Below are positions 1 through 10,685 of a DNA stretch of 64,000 nucleotides, one piece after another; positions within the stretch are counted from its first letter, which is position 1, and every line of letters begins with the position of its first letter. Below the pieces are notes generated by a model. It was not told where the DNA came from, ran no database searches, and saw only the letters and a list, made by a program, of their open reading frames with translations. A program made the position numbers and the translations under genes. The DNA comes from Mycobacterium marseillense (lineage in GTDB: Bacteria > Actinomycetota > Actinomycetes > Mycobacteriales > Mycobacteriaceae): contig NZ_AP022584.1 in NCBI RefSeq assembly GCF_010731675.1, positions 4,340,001-4,404,000 on the forward strand. The letters run 5' to 3'.

Positions 1-491
1 TTGCCCAGCACCGCGTCGATGTCCTGCCACGACTTCACCGCGGGCGCCCGGGTGTCCAGGTCGAACCGGTCCACCCACCCGCCGTCGTCGGTGTGGATCC
101 GGATGTGTTGGCGGGCACCGTAGGACGATGTCAGGTGCAGCGTGGCCACGCTCGCACCGATGTCCACGCCGTCAAGGGTGAACGGACGATCCCACCACAG
201 CGCCTCCATGGTGGTTTCCACCGACTCGACCTTGTCGGCAGCGGCGAGTGTGCCGACCCCGACCGGTCCGATGGGCCAGTCCGAGTTGAGCATGTCCAGC
301 GTCTGCTGGGCCCGAATGCCGGGCGGGGTCCGGGTGTCGATCTGCCGTCCCGGGTTTGCCGCGTTCGCCTGCGGTGAGGGGGAGGGGGCGCAACCGGGCG
401 CCGAGGTCACGATCAGTGCGGTGGCGGCGCTCAGCGCCAGTGCGCGGCGCCAGGCCGACCGCCCGCTAGCCAGCCTGCTTGTTTGCGGCAA
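1..491 (-). CDS. lpqF: LpqF-like lipoprotein, N-terminal part only (runs off the left edge)
   Basis: Reading the minus strand gives an open frame of about 163 codons that continues beyond base 1. It begins with a signal peptide (RR near residue 15, hydrophobic stretch to about residue 30) and a cysteine at about residue 34 in the setting SAPGC, a weak but plausible lipobox. It continues with a stretch typical of mycobacterial LpqF (TRTPPGIRAQQTLDMLNSDW). I chose a TTG start at 491, which overlaps the end of mhuD by 26 bases; no ATG or GTG lies closer to the signal peptide. In M. tuberculosis LpqF follows MhuD in the same way. The family is annotated as a beta-lactamase-like lipoprotein, but that domain is outside the window, so the function cannot be checked here. 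Confidence 0.72.
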   Translation of the reverse strand, partial: MPQTSRLASGRSAWRRALALSAATALIVTSAPGCAPSPSPQANAANPGRQIDTRTPPGIRAQQTLDMLNSDWPIGPVGVGTLAAADKVESVETTMEALWWDRPFTLDGVDIGASVATLHLTSSYGARQHIRIHTDDGGWVDRFDLDTRAPAVKSWQDIDAVLG

Positions 492-786
492 CGTCCAGCA
501 CAACCTCGAATTCCAGCAGAGACGCCCCGGTCGCCACCGGGTTGGCCCGATGGCCGGCGTGGGCCTCGATGGCGGGACCCTTCGCCCACGCCTGGAACGC
601 CTCATCGGACTCCCAGTGCGTCACCACGAAATAGCGGTCCTCGCCCTGGACCGGACGCAGCAACTGGAAGCCGAGGAAGCCGGGCTGATTCTCCACCGCA
701 TGCGCGCGGTGGGCGAACCGCTTCTCCAGTTCGGGGCCGGCGTCGGCGGGAACTTCGATTGCGTTGATCTTCACCACTGGCGGCAT
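466..786 (-). CDS. mhuD: MhuD, mycobilin-producing heme oxygenase
   Basis: A 106-residue ABM/antibiotic-monooxygenase-fold protein, close throughout to M. tuberculosis Rv3592. The family binds two stacked hemes and degrades heme to mycobilins and iron without releasing CO, supplying iron from host heme in the cytosol. The key residues are in place: N8 (N7 in M. tuberculosis), W67 (W66) and the heme ligand H76 (H75). One extra proline near the start explains the shift by one. The ATG at 786 gives a full-length protein. The gene is divergent from the hydrolase at 848 and overlaps the downstream lpqF start. Confidence 0.95.
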   Translation of the reverse strand: MPPVVKINAIEVPADAGPELEKRFAHRAHAVENQPGFLGFQLLRPVQGEDRYFVVTHWESDEAFQAWAKGPAIEAHAGHRANPVATGASLLEFEVVLDVAANKQAG

Positions 787-847
787 GCCGCTAGGCTACC
801 CCGCCCCCCGTACCGTTCAACTAGGGCGGTCCACGCAAGATGGGGGC

Positions 848-1618
848 ATGCCCAGCGATCTGTTGACTCCTCAGGGGGGACGCGGCGAGCCGTTGGTGCT
901 GGTGCACGGCCTGATGGGGCGCGGGACCACCTGGACGCGTCAACTGCCGTGGCTGACCCGCCTGGGATCCGTCTACAGCTACGACGCGCCATGGCACCGG
1001 GGGCGCGACGTCGACGATCCGCACCCGATCAGCACCGAGCGGTTCGTGGCCGACCTGGGTGATGCGGTGAGCGCGTTGGGCGCGCGGGTCAGGATCGTCG
1101 GGCATTCGATGGGCGCCCTGCACGCGTGGTGCCTGGCCGCCGAGCGCCCCGAACTGGTTTCCGCGCTGGTGCTCGAGGACATGGCGCCCGATTTCCGCGG
1201 CCGCACCACCGGCCCGTGGGAGCCGTGGCTGCACGCGCTCCCGGTCGAATTCGATTCCGCGGAACAGGTATTCGCCGAATTCGGGCCCGTCGCCGGGCAG
1301 TATTTCCTGGAGGCGTTCGACCGCACCGAAACCGGGTGGCGGCTGCACGGTCACACCGCGCGATGGATCGAGATCGCCGCCGAATGGGGCACCCGGGACT
1401 ATTGGGCGCAGTGGCGGGCGGTGCGCGCCCCGTCGCTGCTCATCGAGGCCGGCAACTCGGTCACACCGCCGGGACAGATGCGGCAGATGGCCGAAAGCGA
1501 CCATGCGACAACGTATTTGCGCGTTCCACAGGCTGGACACCTGATCCACGACGAGGCGCCCGAGGAATACCGCGAAGCCGTGGAGTCCTTCCTGGCCGCC
1601 GTGCGTCCGCGCGCCTGA
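848..1618 (+). CDS. alpha/beta hydrolase (Rv3591c-like)
   Basis: A 256-residue alpha/beta hydrolase. The oxyanion loop HGLMGRG lies at residues 20-26, the nucleophile elbow GHSMG places serine at residue 87, and the C-terminal GHLIHDEAP supplies the histidine. The frame is open from 764, but the ATG at 848 is the sensible start: it gives the family length, while the upstream extension would overlap the mhuD promoter. The substrate is unknown. It is divergent from mhuD and convergent with mutY, and the PE_PGRS gene found next to it in M. tuberculosis is absent. Confidence 0.85.
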   Translation: MPSDLLTPQGGRGEPLVLVHGLMGRGTTWTRQLPWLTRLGSVYSYDAPWHRGRDVDDPHPISTERFVADLGDAVSALGARVRIVGHSMGALHAWCLAAERPELVSALVLEDMAPDFRGRTTGPWEPWLHALPVEFDSAEQVFAEFGPVAGQYFLEAFDRTETGWRLHGHTARWIEIAAEWGTRDYWAQWRAVRAPSLLIEAGNSVTPPGQMRQMAESDHATTYLRVPQAGHLIHDEAPEEYREAVESFLAAVRPRA

Positions 1619-1622
1619 CGCG

Positions 1623-2510
1623 CTACTCCTCGCCGGCCAACGCGAACCGGCCGTCGCGGGTCTGTATCACCAGGCCGTCGGCGAGCAGCGAATACAGCGC
1701 CCGGTCGCGCTGCGCGGTGTCGGTCAGCCACGCCACGTCCAGCTCGGCCCTGGTGGCCGGAGAATCCTTGGCGCGCAACACATCCAGCAAGCGTCCCCGA
1801 ACCTGACGGTCGGTGCCGGCGTAGGCCTGGACGCGTCGCGGCGGTCCCTGCGCGGCGGGAAAGCCCGCGTGCCGCCAGGCACAGCGGCCCAGCGGGCACA
1901 GTCCGCATCGGGGGGCGCGCGCGGTGCACACCGTCGCTCCCAGCTCCATCAGCGCGACGGAGAACTGCGGCGCGGTTGCGTCGTCGGGCAGCAACGCCGA
2001 AACGTCGGCGTGGTCGCGGGTCGCGGACGGCGCGCCCGCGTCGGCCAGGCCGTGCACGACGCGCGCCACCACCCGGCGCACGTTGGTGTCGACCACCGGG
2101 ACCCGTTGGCGGTAGGCGAAACAGGCGATGGCGCGCGCGGTGTAGCTGCCGACGCCGGGCAGCGTCAGCAGGGTGTCGACGTCATCGGGAACGACGTCGT
2201 CGTGATCGCGCGCGATCACGGTGGCGCACTCGTGTAACCGCTTGGCCCGCCGCGGATAACCGAGCTTGCCCCACGCCCGCAACACATCCGCGGCGCTGGC
2301 GGCGGCCGTCGCAGACGGGGTCGGCCAGCGTCGCACCCAGTCCGACCAGATCGGCAACACCCGGGCCACCGGCGTCTGCTGCAACATGAACTCGCTGACC
2401 AGGATTTGCCACGCGCTCACCCCGGGCTCGCGCCAGGGCAGGTCGCGGCGCGAGGCGTCGTACCAGTCGAGCAATTCCTTGGCGGGCACGCTCACCGGTG
2501 GATGCGGCAT
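1623..2510 (-). CDS. mutY: MutY, adenine DNA glycosylase
   Basis: This removes adenine mispaired with 8-oxoguanine in base-excision repair. The protein has an HhH-GPD core (EFMLQQTPVARVLPIW, then LPGVGSYTARAIACFA and the catalytic aspartate in VDTNVRRV) followed by a C-x6-C-x2-C-x5-C iron-sulfur loop (C-TARAPR-C-GL-C-PLGR-C). The MutT-like C-terminal domain of enterobacterial MutY is short, as in other mycobacteria; 295 residues in all. I chose the ATG at 2510 over one at 2561 or 2522 because it matches the M. tuberculosis start and leaves canB free. The start is only 10 bases from the canB start on the other strand. Confidence 0.93.
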   Translation of the reverse strand: MPHPPVSVPAKELLDWYDASRRDLPWREPGVSAWQILVSEFMLQQTPVARVLPIWSDWVRRWPTPSATAAASAADVLRAWGKLGYPRRAKRLHECATVIARDHDDVVPDDVDTLLTLPGVGSYTARAIACFAYRQRVPVVDTNVRRVVARVVHGLADAGAPSATRDHADVSALLPDDATAPQFSVALMELGATVCTARAPRCGLCPLGRCAWRHAGFPAAQGPPRRVQAYAGTDRQVRGRLLDVLRAKDSPATRAELDVAWLTDTAQRDRALYSLLADGLVIQTRDGRFALAGEE

Positions 2511-2520
2511 GATGGCAGCC

Positions 2521-3138
2521 ATGCCTAACACGAGTCCGGTAACCGCTTGGAAGTCACTCAAAGAGGGTAACGAGCGATTCGTCGCCGGGAAGCCGCAGCA
2601 TCCCAGCCAAAGTGTTGAGCATCGCGCCAGCCTGGCCGCCGGTCAGAGCCCCACCGCGGTCGTGTTCGGCTGCTCGGACAGCCGGGTCGCCGCCGAGCTG
2701 ATCTTCGATCAGGGCCTGGGCGACATGTTCGTGGTGCGCACCGCCGGGCAGGCCATCGACACCGCGGTCTTGGGTTCCATCGAGTTCGCGGTGAGCGTGC
2801 TCAACGTGCCCCTCGTCGTCGTCCTCGGGCATGACAGTTGTGGCGCGATCAAGGCCGCCCTGGGCGCGATCGACGAGGGATCCATCCCCGGCGGTTTCGT
2901 GCGCGACGTGGTGGAGCGGGTGGCGCCGTCGATCCTGATGGGCCGCCGCGACGGCCTGAGCCGCGTCGAGGAGTTCGTGGAACGACACGTCCGCGAAACC
3001 GTCGCGCAGCTCGTGTCGCGGTCCACGGCGATCGCCGAGCGGATCGCCGACGGCACGGTAGGCGTGGCCGGTGTCACCTATCACCTTGCCGACGGCCGGG
3101 CGGCGTTGTGCGACCACGTCGGCGACATCGGCGAATAG
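2521..3138 (+). CDS. canB: CanB, beta-class carbonic anhydrase
   Basis: A 205-residue beta-carbonic anhydrase interconverting CO2 and bicarbonate. The zinc ligands are C51, H104 and C107 (CSDSR at 51-55, GHDSCG at 103-108), with the D53-R55 dyad conserved. The ATG at 2521 begins MPNTSPVTAWK, matching Rv3588c; an in-frame extension to 2266 lies entirely over mutY and is not credible. It is divergent from mutY with a 10-base gap, so its promoter must lie within the start of mutY, or the message must be nearly leaderless. Confidence 0.94.
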   Translation: MPNTSPVTAWKSLKEGNERFVAGKPQHPSQSVEHRASLAAGQSPTAVVFGCSDSRVAAELIFDQGLGDMFVVRTAGQAIDTAVLGSIEFAVSVLNVPLVVVLGHDSCGAIKAALGAIDEGSIPGGFVRDVVERVAPSILMGRRDGLSRVEEFVERHVRETVAQLVSRSTAIAERIADGTVGVAGVTYHLADGRAALCDHVGDIGE

Positions 3139-3140
3139 TC

Positions 3141-3172
3141 GGCGAATCGCGAGGCGAATCGCGAGGCGAATA
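3141..3172. repeat. short tandem repeat, 12-bp unit
   Basis: The unit GGCGAATCGCGA occurs twice head to tail (3141-3152 and 3153-3164) and is followed by a partial third copy (GGCGAATA). It lies just behind the canB stop, and a further GGCGAATAG overlaps that stop. Unit number may vary between strains. Confidence 0.75.
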
Positions 3173-3275
3173 GCCACGCTTTCGGCCGCCACTAACACGG
3201 CGATTGGCCGGCAAACCTAGCGACACGCCGAGGCGGCTCAGCCAAATCGGCGTGACCTGGGCCTACGCTGCGTAC

Positions 3276-4082
3276 GTGCTCGATCTGGAACCGCATGGCC
3301 CGCTACCCACCGAGATCTATTGGCGGCGCAGGGGCTTGGCCGTGGGCATCGCGGTCGTCGTGATCGGGATCGTGGCCGCCGTCGTCATCGCGTTCATGGG
3401 GCACAGTTCGGGAGCTAAGCCCGCCAGCGCCGACAAGCCGAACTCCGCGCAAAGCAAGCCCGGATCACCCGCGCCCCAGGCGCCGCCACCGGCCGGACCC
3501 GAGAGCCCGGCCCCGGGTGCGCCGCCGGCGCAGGGCCAGAACCCCGAGACCCCCACCCCCACCGCCGCGGTGCAGCCGCCGCCGGTGCTCAAGGAGGGCG
3601 ACGACTGCCCGGACTCGACGCTGGCGGTCAAGGGCCTTACCAACGCGCCCCAGTACTTCATCGGCGACCAGCCGAAGTTCACCATGGTCGTCACCAACAT
3701 CGGGCTGGTCGCCTGCAAGCGCGACGTCGGGGCCGCGGTGCTGGCGGCCTACGTCTACTCGCTGGACAACAAGCGGCTGTGGTCGAACCTGGACTGCGCG
3801 CCGTCCAACGAGACGCTGATCAAGACCTTCACACCGGGCGAGCAGGTGACCACCGCGGTGACGTGGACGGGCATGGGCTCGGCGCCGCACTGCCCGCTGC
3901 CGCGACCGGCGATCGGGCCGGGCACCTACAACCTGGTCGTGCAGCTGGGCAATCTGCGCTCGATGCCGGTGCCGTTCATCATGAATCAGCCGCCACCGCC
4001 GCCGGGCCCGGTGCCCGGGCCGGGTCAGCCGGGCGCCGTGCCTCAGCCCGAGGCGCCGCCGATGCCCCCGCCGGCCGGCTGA
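3276..4082 (+). CDS. proline-rich single-pass membrane protein (Rv3587c-like)
   Basis: A 268-residue protein: a short cytoplasmic N-terminus (LDLEPHGPLPTEIYWRRRG), one transmembrane segment at about residues 25-46 (GIAVVVIGIVAAVVIAF), a Pro/Ala-rich linker to about residue 105, a globular extracytoplasmic domain with conserved cysteines (DDCPDSTLAVKG, LVACKRDVG, LDCAPSNE, PHCPLPRP), and a proline-rich tail. The GTG at 3276 matches the start of the M. tuberculosis homologue; the longer frame from a TTG at 3204 runs through the spacer. The function is unknown; a cell-envelope role is inferred from topology alone. Confidence 0.82.
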   Translation: MLDLEPHGPLPTEIYWRRRGLAVGIAVVVIGIVAAVVIAFMGHSSGAKPASADKPNSAQSKPGSPAPQAPPPAGPESPAPGAPPAQGQNPETPTPTAAVQPPPVLKEGDDCPDSTLAVKGLTNAPQYFIGDQPKFTMVVTNIGLVACKRDVGAAVLAAYVYSLDNKRLWSNLDCAPSNETLIKTFTPGEQVTTAVTWTGMGSAPHCPLPRPAIGPGTYNLVVQLGNLRSMPVPFIMNQPPPPPGPVPGPGQPGAVPQPEAPPMPPPAG

Positions 4083-4095
4083 ATCCGACACACCG

Positions 4096-5178
4096 TTAGC
4101 TCAGCGAGTCGGTGATCGTCGACTCCGCGAGTTGCGACAGTCCTTCCCGCACGTGGCGGGCCCACATCGCGCCGATGCCGTCGACCGATTGCAAGTCGCT
4201 GGCGCTGGCCGCCAGCACGTTCTGCAGCGTCCCGAACGAGCGGACCAATAGGTCGGCGTGGGCGAACTGCAGCCGGGGGATGCCGGCCAGTGCGCGGTAG
4301 CCGCGCGGGCTGACCGCCGAATCCTGCGCCTCCGTCGTCGTCGGGTAGCCGAAAACCTTTGCCAGGATGGTGAAGTCGAGCAGCTCGGTGTCCGAGAGCG
4401 CGTCCAGCTCGTCCAGCGTCGCGGCCAGCTGCGCTCCGGACAGCGGCTCTGGGCTGGCGTGGTAGTCCCGCACGATCAGCTCCCGGGCGATGTCGTTGCC
4501 GCCCAGCAGTTCGTCGAGTTGCAGCCGCAGCTGGCGCCCGTCGGTGCCGAGTTCGACCACGTCGTTGTCGATCACCTGGCCGATCCGCCGGACCAGCTCG
4601 AGGCGCTGCACCACCGTCAGGACGTCGCGCAGGGTGACGAAGTCCTCGATCTCGGCCCGCGACAGCTGCCGGCTGACCTCGTCGAGCCTGGTCTTGTAGC
4701 GCTCCAGGGTGGCGATGGCCTGATTGGCCCGCGACAGGATGGTCGCGGAATCGGCGACCACGTGGCGCTCCCCGCCCACGTAGACGGTCACGATGTTCAT
4801 CGAGTGGCTCACCGAGATCACCGGGTAGCCGGTCTGGATCGCCGCCCGCTCGGCCGATCGATGCCGAGTCCCCGACTCGTCGGTGGCGATCGACGGGTCC
4901 GGCACCAACTGCACGTTGGCCCGCACGATGCGGCTGCCGTCGGTGGACAGCACGACGGCGCCGTCCATCTTCGCCAGCTCGCGCAGGCGGGTCGGCGCGT
5001 AGCGCACGTCCAGGGCGAAGCCGCCGTCGCAGATGGCTTCGACGTTTTCGTCGTTGCCGAGCACGATCAGTGCGCCGGTGCGGCCGCGCAGGATGCGTTC
5101 CAGGCCGTCGCGCAGGCCGGTCCCCGGTGCCAGGCGGGCAACGGTGTCACGCAAGGTCGGACGGGTCACAGCGTGCAT
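4096..5178 (-). CDS. disA: DisA, diadenylate cyclase
   Basis: This makes c-di-AMP from two ATP and scans DNA for branched structures. The N-terminal DAC domain carries DGA at residues 72-74 and the GTRHR motif at 103-107. A helical linker follows, and the C-terminus has a helix-hairpin-helix DNA-binding domain ([17 protein letters not shown]). The ATG at 5178 (MHAVTRPT) gives 360 residues, close to Rv3586; an ATG four codons upstream is also possible. It lies 16 bases downstream of radA on the same strand, the usual pairing in which RadA restrains DisA activity. Confidence 0.95.
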   Translation of the reverse strand: MHAVTRPTLRDTVARLAPGTGLRDGLERILRGRTGALIVLGNDENVEAICDGGFALDVRYAPTRLRELAKMDGAVVLSTDGSRIVRANVQLVPDPSIATDESGTRHRSAERAAIQTGYPVISVSHSMNIVTVYVGGERHVVADSATILSRANQAIATLERYKTRLDEVSRQLSRAEIEDFVTLRDVLTVVQRLELVRRIGQVIDNDVVELGTDGRQLRLQLDELLGGNDIARELIVRDYHASPEPLSGAQLAATLDELDALSDTELLDFTILAKVFGYPTTTEAQDSAVSPRGYRALAGIPRLQFAHADLLVRSFGTLQNVLAASASDLQSVDGIGAMWARHVREGLSQLAESTITDSLS

Positions 5179-5194
5179 TCTGCGGCCCATCGCG

Positions 5195-6607
5195 TCACGC
5201 GTCCAGCCGGTACGGCTTTGCGGGGCCGTTACGGCGGTCGGCGATGTTGATCATGTGCTCGAGCGCCGCGACGATCGTGGGCGCCCGCAGCGCGCGCATG
5301 CCGCGCGGCACTATTTCGCGGCGGGGGTCGTCGCCATCCGGGATGAGCGCGACGGTGAACCCCTGGCGCGCGGCCTCGGTCAGCCGCCGCTCCATGCCAC
5401 TGACCCGCCGCAGGTCCCCGGCCAGTCCCACCTCGCCGATCATCACCGCCGTCGTGGGCAGCGGCAGGTCGCCCAGCGCGGAAGCCAGCGCGACCGCGAC
5501 CGCCAGGTCCGATGACGGGTCCGTCAGCCGCATGCCGCCGACGGTGGACAGGTAGATGTCGTGGGCGGCGATGGGCAACTTGCCGTGCTTTTCCAGCACT
5601 GCGGTGATCATCGCGGCCCGCGAATGGTCGATGCCGCTGACGGCGCGGCGCGGCGAGCCGCCCGACGGCGTGGCCAGCAGCGCCTGCACCTCGCCGATGA
5701 GCGGGCGTTTGCCGTCGAGGGTCACCGTGATCGCGGTGCCGGGTACCGGTGCCGGGCGCTGATCCAGGAACAGGTTCGACGGATCGGCGACGCCTTCGAT
5801 CCCGCTGTCGTGCAACAGGAAACAGCCGACCTCGTCGGCTGCGCCGAATCGGTTCTTGATGCCCCGGACCATCCGCAGCGAGCCGTTGCGGTCACCTTCG
5901 AAGTGCAGGACCACGTCGACGAGGTGCTCGAGGGACCGCGGCCCCGCGATGGCCCCGTCCTTGGTGACGTGCCCGACCAGGATCAGCGCGACCCCGTTGG
6001 TTTTGGCCGCGGCGGTCAGCGCCGACGTCACCGCGCGCACCTGCGTGACGCCGCCGGCGACGCCGTCGGCCTCGGTGGTGGACATGGTTTGCACCGAGTC
6101 CACGATCACCAGCGCGGGCTTGACCGTGGCGATGTGCTCGAGCACCGTGTGCAGGTCGGACTCGGCGGCCAGGTACAGCTCGTCGCCGCCGCAGCCGGTG
6201 CGATCGGCGCGCAACCGAATCTGGCCGGCGGACTCTTCGCCGGAGATGTACAGCGCGCGGCGGCCGGATTCCGCCCAGCGATGGGCGACCTCGAGCAACA
6301 GCGTCGACTTGCCCACGCCGGGATCGCCCGCCAGCAGTGTGACCGAACCGGGCACCACGCCGCCGCCGAGCACCCGGTCGAGTTCGCTTACTCCCGTCGT
6401 GCGGTGCTGGCTGGCGTGGGGCTCGATGGACGTGATCGGCACGGCCTGCGACGCCGCCCCCCGGACGGCGCGGCGCCCGGCGACGGTACTGAGCACCGGG
6501 ACCTCGTCAACGGTGCCCCAGGTGCCGCACTCGAGGCAGCGGCCGACCCACTTCGCGGTGACGTGCTGGCATTCCGAACAGCGATATTGCGAGCGCGCGG
6601 TTGCCAC
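5195..6607 (-). CDS. radA: RadA (Sms), DNA repair and branch-migration ATPase
   Basis: A 470-residue RadA. The N-terminal four-cysteine zinc finger (CSEC at 10-13, CLEC in VGRCLECG) is followed by a RecA-like ATPase core with Walker [10 protein letters not shown], the RadA-specific KNRFG motif, and a C-terminal Lon-protease-like domain ([18 protein letters not shown]). RadA processes recombination intermediates. It is the first gene of the radA-disA pair and is divergent from nothing: lpqE lies upstream on the same strand, about 50 bases away. Confidence 0.95.
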   Translation of the reverse strand: MATARSQYRCSECQHVTAKWVGRCLECGTWGTVDEVPVLSTVAGRRAVRGAASQAVPITSIEPHASQHRTTGVSELDRVLGGGVVPGSVTLLAGDPGVGKSTLLLEVAHRWAESGRRALYISGEESAGQIRLRADRTGCGGDELYLAAESDLHTVLEHIATVKPALVIVDSVQTMSTTEADGVAGGVTQVRAVTSALTAAAKTNGVALILVGHVTKDGAIAGPRSLEHLVDVVLHFEGDRNGSLRMVRGIKNRFGAADEVGCFLLHDSGIEGVADPSNLFLDQRPAPVPGTAITVTLDGKRPLIGEVQALLATPSGGSPRRAVSGIDHSRAAMITAVLEKHGKLPIAAHDIYLSTVGGMRLTDPSSDLAVAVALASALGDLPLPTTAVMIGEVGLAGDLRRVSGMERRLTEAARQGFTVALIPDGDDPRREIVPRGMRALRAPTIVAALEHMINIADRRNGPAKPYRLDA

Positions 6608-6656
6608 GTGATGACGGTATCGAGCCGCTACGACAAGCCCCCGTCACGACAGGCGG

Positions 6657-7226
6657 TTACCCCGCGTGATTTTGGTGCGGCGGGGTCAGCCCCGCCGAGA
6701 TCGGGACCAGCACGCTGGCCTGCCCGGCCTTCTCGAAATTGAAGGTGAAGTTGTAGGTGAGGCCGTTCGAGATGGGCTTGGCCAACGTGACGGTCGCCTT
6801 GGCCGCGGTGCTGGAATCGATCGGGCCCGGCGCCACCTTCTCGCCCTCGGGCGTGCCGATGAACAGCATCCCGCCGGCGGGGAGCCGGGTGTCGCCGCTC
6901 AGCGCCACGGTGCCGACGTCGCTGGTGATACCGACCAGCCTGTCGGGGGCGCTCGGCGACTGGTTGACCGCCACCAGCACCAGGTCCACCGCCCGGCCCG
7001 GCTGCAGGAAGTCACCCGTCTGCGTGGCCTGGATGTGGATGTTGCGCAACGCCACGTTGTTGAAGGTGACCTTGTTGCCATTGATGGCGGGCTCCTGCAC
7101 CGCCATCTGCGAGACCTGACCGGCGCCGCAACCGCTGAGCAGCGCGGCCGCGACGGCCACCACGGCGGCGATAGCGACTCGGGTCGCGAACGCGGGAAGA
7201 CCGAGGCGGATCTTGAAGCGGTTCAC
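6657..7226 (-). CDS. lpqE: LpqE lipoprotein
   Basis: A 189-residue lipoprotein. The signal peptide has RV at its N-terminus, an Ala/Val core and the lipobox LLSGC with lipidated cysteine at residue 33. The mature part has an all-beta look resembling the copper-chaperone PCuAC fold (NIHIQATQTGDFLQPGRAVDLVLVAVNQ), but lacks a clear His/Met copper motif. In M. tuberculosis lpqE belongs to the copper-responsive RicR regulon; I do not see a clear palindromic copper operator in the upstream 310 bases. It is divergent from carD. Confidence 0.88.
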   Translation of the reverse strand: MNRFKIRLGLPAFATRVAIAAVVAVAAALLSGCGAGQVSQMAVQEPAINGNKVTFNNVALRNIHIQATQTGDFLQPGRAVDLVLVAVNQSPSAPDRLVGITSDVGTVALSGDTRLPAGGMLFIGTPEGEKVAPGPIDSSTAAKATVTLAKPISNGLTYNFTFNFEKAGQASVLVPISAGLTPPHQNHAG

Positions 7227-8025
<799 letters not shown>

Positions 8026-8041
8026 AGGTCCTGACGCTTCG

Positions 8042-8731
8042 GTGGCCCGACACACGGGCACCTCAGGCAACGTAATCGCCGTCGTCCCGGCCGCGGGCTC
8101 GGGCGAACGGCTGGCAGCGGGAATTCCCAAGGCATTCTGCGAGGTCGTCGGCCGCACGCTGCTGGAGCGCGCCGTCGCCGGTTTGCTGGAATCCGGCGTG
8201 GTCGATCACGTCGTGGTGGCGGTCCCCGTCGACCGGATCGACGAGGCCAAGCGCGTCCTAGCCGATCGGGCCACTGTCGTGGCCGGCGGTCCCGACCGCA
8301 CCCAGTCCGTCGACCTGGCGCTGGCGGCCCTGCCCGTGGCCGCCGGCTTCGTGCTGGTGCACGACGCCGCGCGCGCGCTGACGCCCCCGAGCCTGATCAC
8401 CCGCGTGGTCGACGCCCTGCGGGCCGGCCACGACGCCGTCGTGCCCGCGTTGCGGCTGCACGACACCATCAAGGCCGTGGACGCCAACGGTGTGGTCCTC
8501 GGGACGCCGGAGCGCGACGGGCTGCGCGCGGTGCAGACGCCCCAGGGGTTCGCCACCGATCTGCTGCTGCGCGCCTACCGGGCCGGCGCCGGCGCGGCCG
8601 GCTTCACCGATGACGCGTCGCTGGTCGAACACGTCGGCGGGCAGGTCCAGGTGGTCGACGGCGACCCGCTGGCGTTCAAGATCACCACCCAGCTCGATCT
8701 GCTGCTGGCCGAAGCGATCGTCCGCCGGTGA
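8042..8731 (+). CDS. ispD: IspD, MEP cytidylyltransferase
   Basis: This transfers CMP from CTP to 2-C-methyl-D-erythritol 4-phosphate in the non-mevalonate isoprenoid pathway. The signature nucleotide loop PAAGSGERL, the catalytic lysine context GIPKAF, and LVHDAAR and TDDASLVE motifs are all visible. The GTG at 8042 gives 229 residues, matching the family; the longer frame from 7706 lies over carD. It ends in a 4-base overlap with ispF, so the two are translationally coupled. Confidence 0.95.
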   Translation: MARHTGTSGNVIAVVPAAGSGERLAAGIPKAFCEVVGRTLLERAVAGLLESGVVDHVVVAVPVDRIDEAKRVLADRATVVAGGPDRTQSVDLALAALPVAAGFVLVHDAARALTPPSLITRVVDALRAGHDAVVPALRLHDTIKAVDANGVVLGTPERDGLRAVQTPQGFATDLLLRAYRAGAGAAGFTDDASLVEHVGGQVQVVDGDPLAFKITTQLDLLLAEAIVRR

Positions 8732-9216
8732 GCGCGCCCCTTCCCCTTCCCAGGGTCGGCCTGGGCGTCGACGTGCACCCGATCGAGCCCGGGCGGCCGT
8801 GCTGGCTGCTGGGTCTGCTGTTCGCCGACGCCGACGGCTGCGCCGGCCATTCCGACGGCGACGTGGGGGCGCACGCGCTGTGCGACGCCGTGCTGTCGGC
8901 GGCGGGACTCGGCGACGTGGGCGCCGTGTTCGGGGTCGACGATCCACGCTTCGCGGGCATCAGTGGCGCGGACATGCTGCGCCACGTCGCCGGCCTGGCG
9001 TCGGGCGAAGGCTTCCGGGTCTCCAACGCCGCCGTGCAGGTCATCGGCAACCGGCCGAAGGTCGGTCCACGCCGCGCCGAGGCGCAGCGCGTGCTGTCGG
9101 AGTTGTTGGGCGCGCCGGTGTCGGTGTCGGCGACGACGACCGACGGGTTAGGGCTGACCGGACGCGGTGAGGGGCTGGCCGCCATCGCCACCGCGCTGGT
9201 GGTCCCCACCGGCTAA
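8728..9216 (+). CDS. ispF: IspF, MEcPP synthase
   Basis: A 162-residue 2-C-methyl-D-erythritol 2,4-cyclodiphosphate synthase, forming the cyclic diphosphate of the MEP pathway. Metal ligands are seen in GVDVHPIEP (D and H) and [15 protein letters not shown] (second His); TTTDGLG near the C-terminus is typical. The GTG start overlaps the ispD stop. The order carD-ispD-ispF-cysS is conserved across mycobacteria. Confidence 0.95.
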   Translation: MSAPLPLPRVGLGVDVHPIEPGRPCWLLGLLFADADGCAGHSDGDVGAHALCDAVLSAAGLGDVGAVFGVDDPRFAGISGADMLRHVAGLASGEGFRVSNAAVQVIGNRPKVGPRRAEAQRVLSELLGAPVSVSATTTDGLGLTGRGEGLAAIATALVVPTG

Positions 9217-9265
9217 GCCCGCGCAGCGCCGGGCGCTGGGGAACTACCCGGTAAGCTGGCACGTC

Positions 9266-10675
9266 GTGACCGATCGCGCCCCCTTGCGGCTACACGACAC
9301 GGCAGCCGGTGCTGTGCGTGATTTCGTTCCGCTGCGCGAGGGCCACGTCTCCATCTACCTGTGTGGCGCCACCGTGCAGGGCCTGCCGCACATCGGCCAC
9401 GTCCGCAGCGGGGTGGCCTTCGACATCCTGCGCCGCTGGCTGATCGCCCGCGGCTGCGACGTCGCCTTCATCCGCAACGTCACCGACATCGACGACAAGA
9501 TCCTCAACAAGGCCGCCGCGGCGGGCAGGCCGTGGTGGGAGTGGGCGGCCACCTACGAACGCGCGTTCTCCGCCGCCTACGACGCCCTGGACGTGCTGCC
9601 GCCCTCGGCCGAGCCGCGGGCCACCGGCCACATCACCCAGATGATCGAGTTGATGGAACGCCTGGTCGACACCGAGCATGCGTACGCCGCCGGCGGCGAC
9701 GTCTACTTCGACGTGCTCAGCTACCCGGAGTACGGGCAACTGTCCGGCCACAAGATCGACGACGTCCATCAGGGCGAGGGCGCGGCCACCTGCAAACGCG
9801 ACCAGCGCGACTTCACGCTGTGGAAGGCCGCCAAGCCCGGCGAGCCGTCCTGGCCCACCCCGTGGGGCCGCGGCCGGCCGGGCTGGCACCTGGAATGCTC
9901 CGCGATGGCGCGCACCTACCTGGGTGCGGAATTCGACATCCATTGCGGTGGAATGGATTTGGTCTTCCCGCATCACGAGAACGAGATCGCTCAGAGCCGT
10001 GCCGCCGGCGACGGGTTCGCCCGCTACTGGCTGCACAACGGCTGGGTGACCATGGGCGGCGAGAAGATGAGCAAGTCGCTGGGCAACGTGCTGGCCATCC
10101 CGGCGCTGCTGCAGCGGGTGCGGCCCGCCGAGTTGCGCTACTACCTGGGTAGCGCCCACTACCGGTCGATGCTGGAATTCTCCGAGACCGCCCTGCAGGA
10201 CGCGGTGAAAGCCTATGTGGGCGTTGAGGAATTCCTGCACCGGGTGCGGGTGCGGGTGGGCGCCGTCGAACCCGGCGATCCGACGCCGCGCTTCGCCGAG
10301 GCCCTCAACGACGACCTCGCGGTGCCGGCCGCGCTCGCCGAGGTGCACGCCGCGCGCGCCGAGGGCAACCGCGCCCTGGACAGCGGCGATCACGACGGCG
10401 CGCTGCGTCATGCCCGGGCCATCCGCGCGATGATGGGCATCCTGGGCTGCGACCCCCTCGACGAGCGCTGGGAATCCCGTGACGAGACATCGGCGGCGCT
10501 GGCCGCCGTCGACGTGCTGGTCCACGCGGAGCTGGAGAATCGGGAGAAGGCGCGCGAGCAGCGCAACTGGGCGCTCGCCGACGAGATCCGGGACCGACTC
10601 AAGCACGCCGGCATCGAGGTCACCGACACCGCCGACGGGCCGCAGTGGTCGCTGCAGGCCGGTCCGGAACAGTAG
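9266..10675 (+). CDS. cysS: CysS, cysteinyl-tRNA synthetase
   Basis: A class I aminoacyl-tRNA synthetase of 469 residues charging tRNA-Cys. It has the HIGH motif (HIGHVRSG) near residue 40, the zinc-binding cysteine and histidines ([22 protein letters not shown]), and KMSKSLGN. The GTG at 9266 ([11 protein letters not shown]) gives the length of M. tuberculosis CysS1; an upstream start in the same frame would overlap ispF. It is followed after 10 bases by rlmB. Confidence 0.96.
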   Translation: MTDRAPLRLHDTAAGAVRDFVPLREGHVSIYLCGATVQGLPHIGHVRSGVAFDILRRWLIARGCDVAFIRNVTDIDDKILNKAAAAGRPWWEWAATYERAFSAAYDALDVLPPSAEPRATGHITQMIELMERLVDTEHAYAAGGDVYFDVLSYPEYGQLSGHKIDDVHQGEGAATCKRDQRDFTLWKAAKPGEPSWPTPWGRGRPGWHLECSAMARTYLGAEFDIHCGGMDLVFPHHENEIAQSRAAGDGFARYWLHNGWVTMGGEKMSKSLGNVLAIPALLQRVRPAELRYYLGSAHYRSMLEFSETALQDAVKAYVGVEEFLHRVRVRVGAVEPGDPTPRFAEALNDDLAVPAALAEVHAARAEGNRALDSGDHDGALRHARAIRAMMGILGCDPLDERWESRDETSAALAAVDVLVHAELENREKAREQRNWALADEIRDRLKHAGIEVTDTADGPQWSLQAGPEQ

Positions 10676-10685
10676 GGCCGCGGAC

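Noticed and set aside
5561..6742. A 393-codon plus-strand frame opposite radA
   Set aside because: Antisense shadow with no recognisable domain; radA is complete on the other strand.
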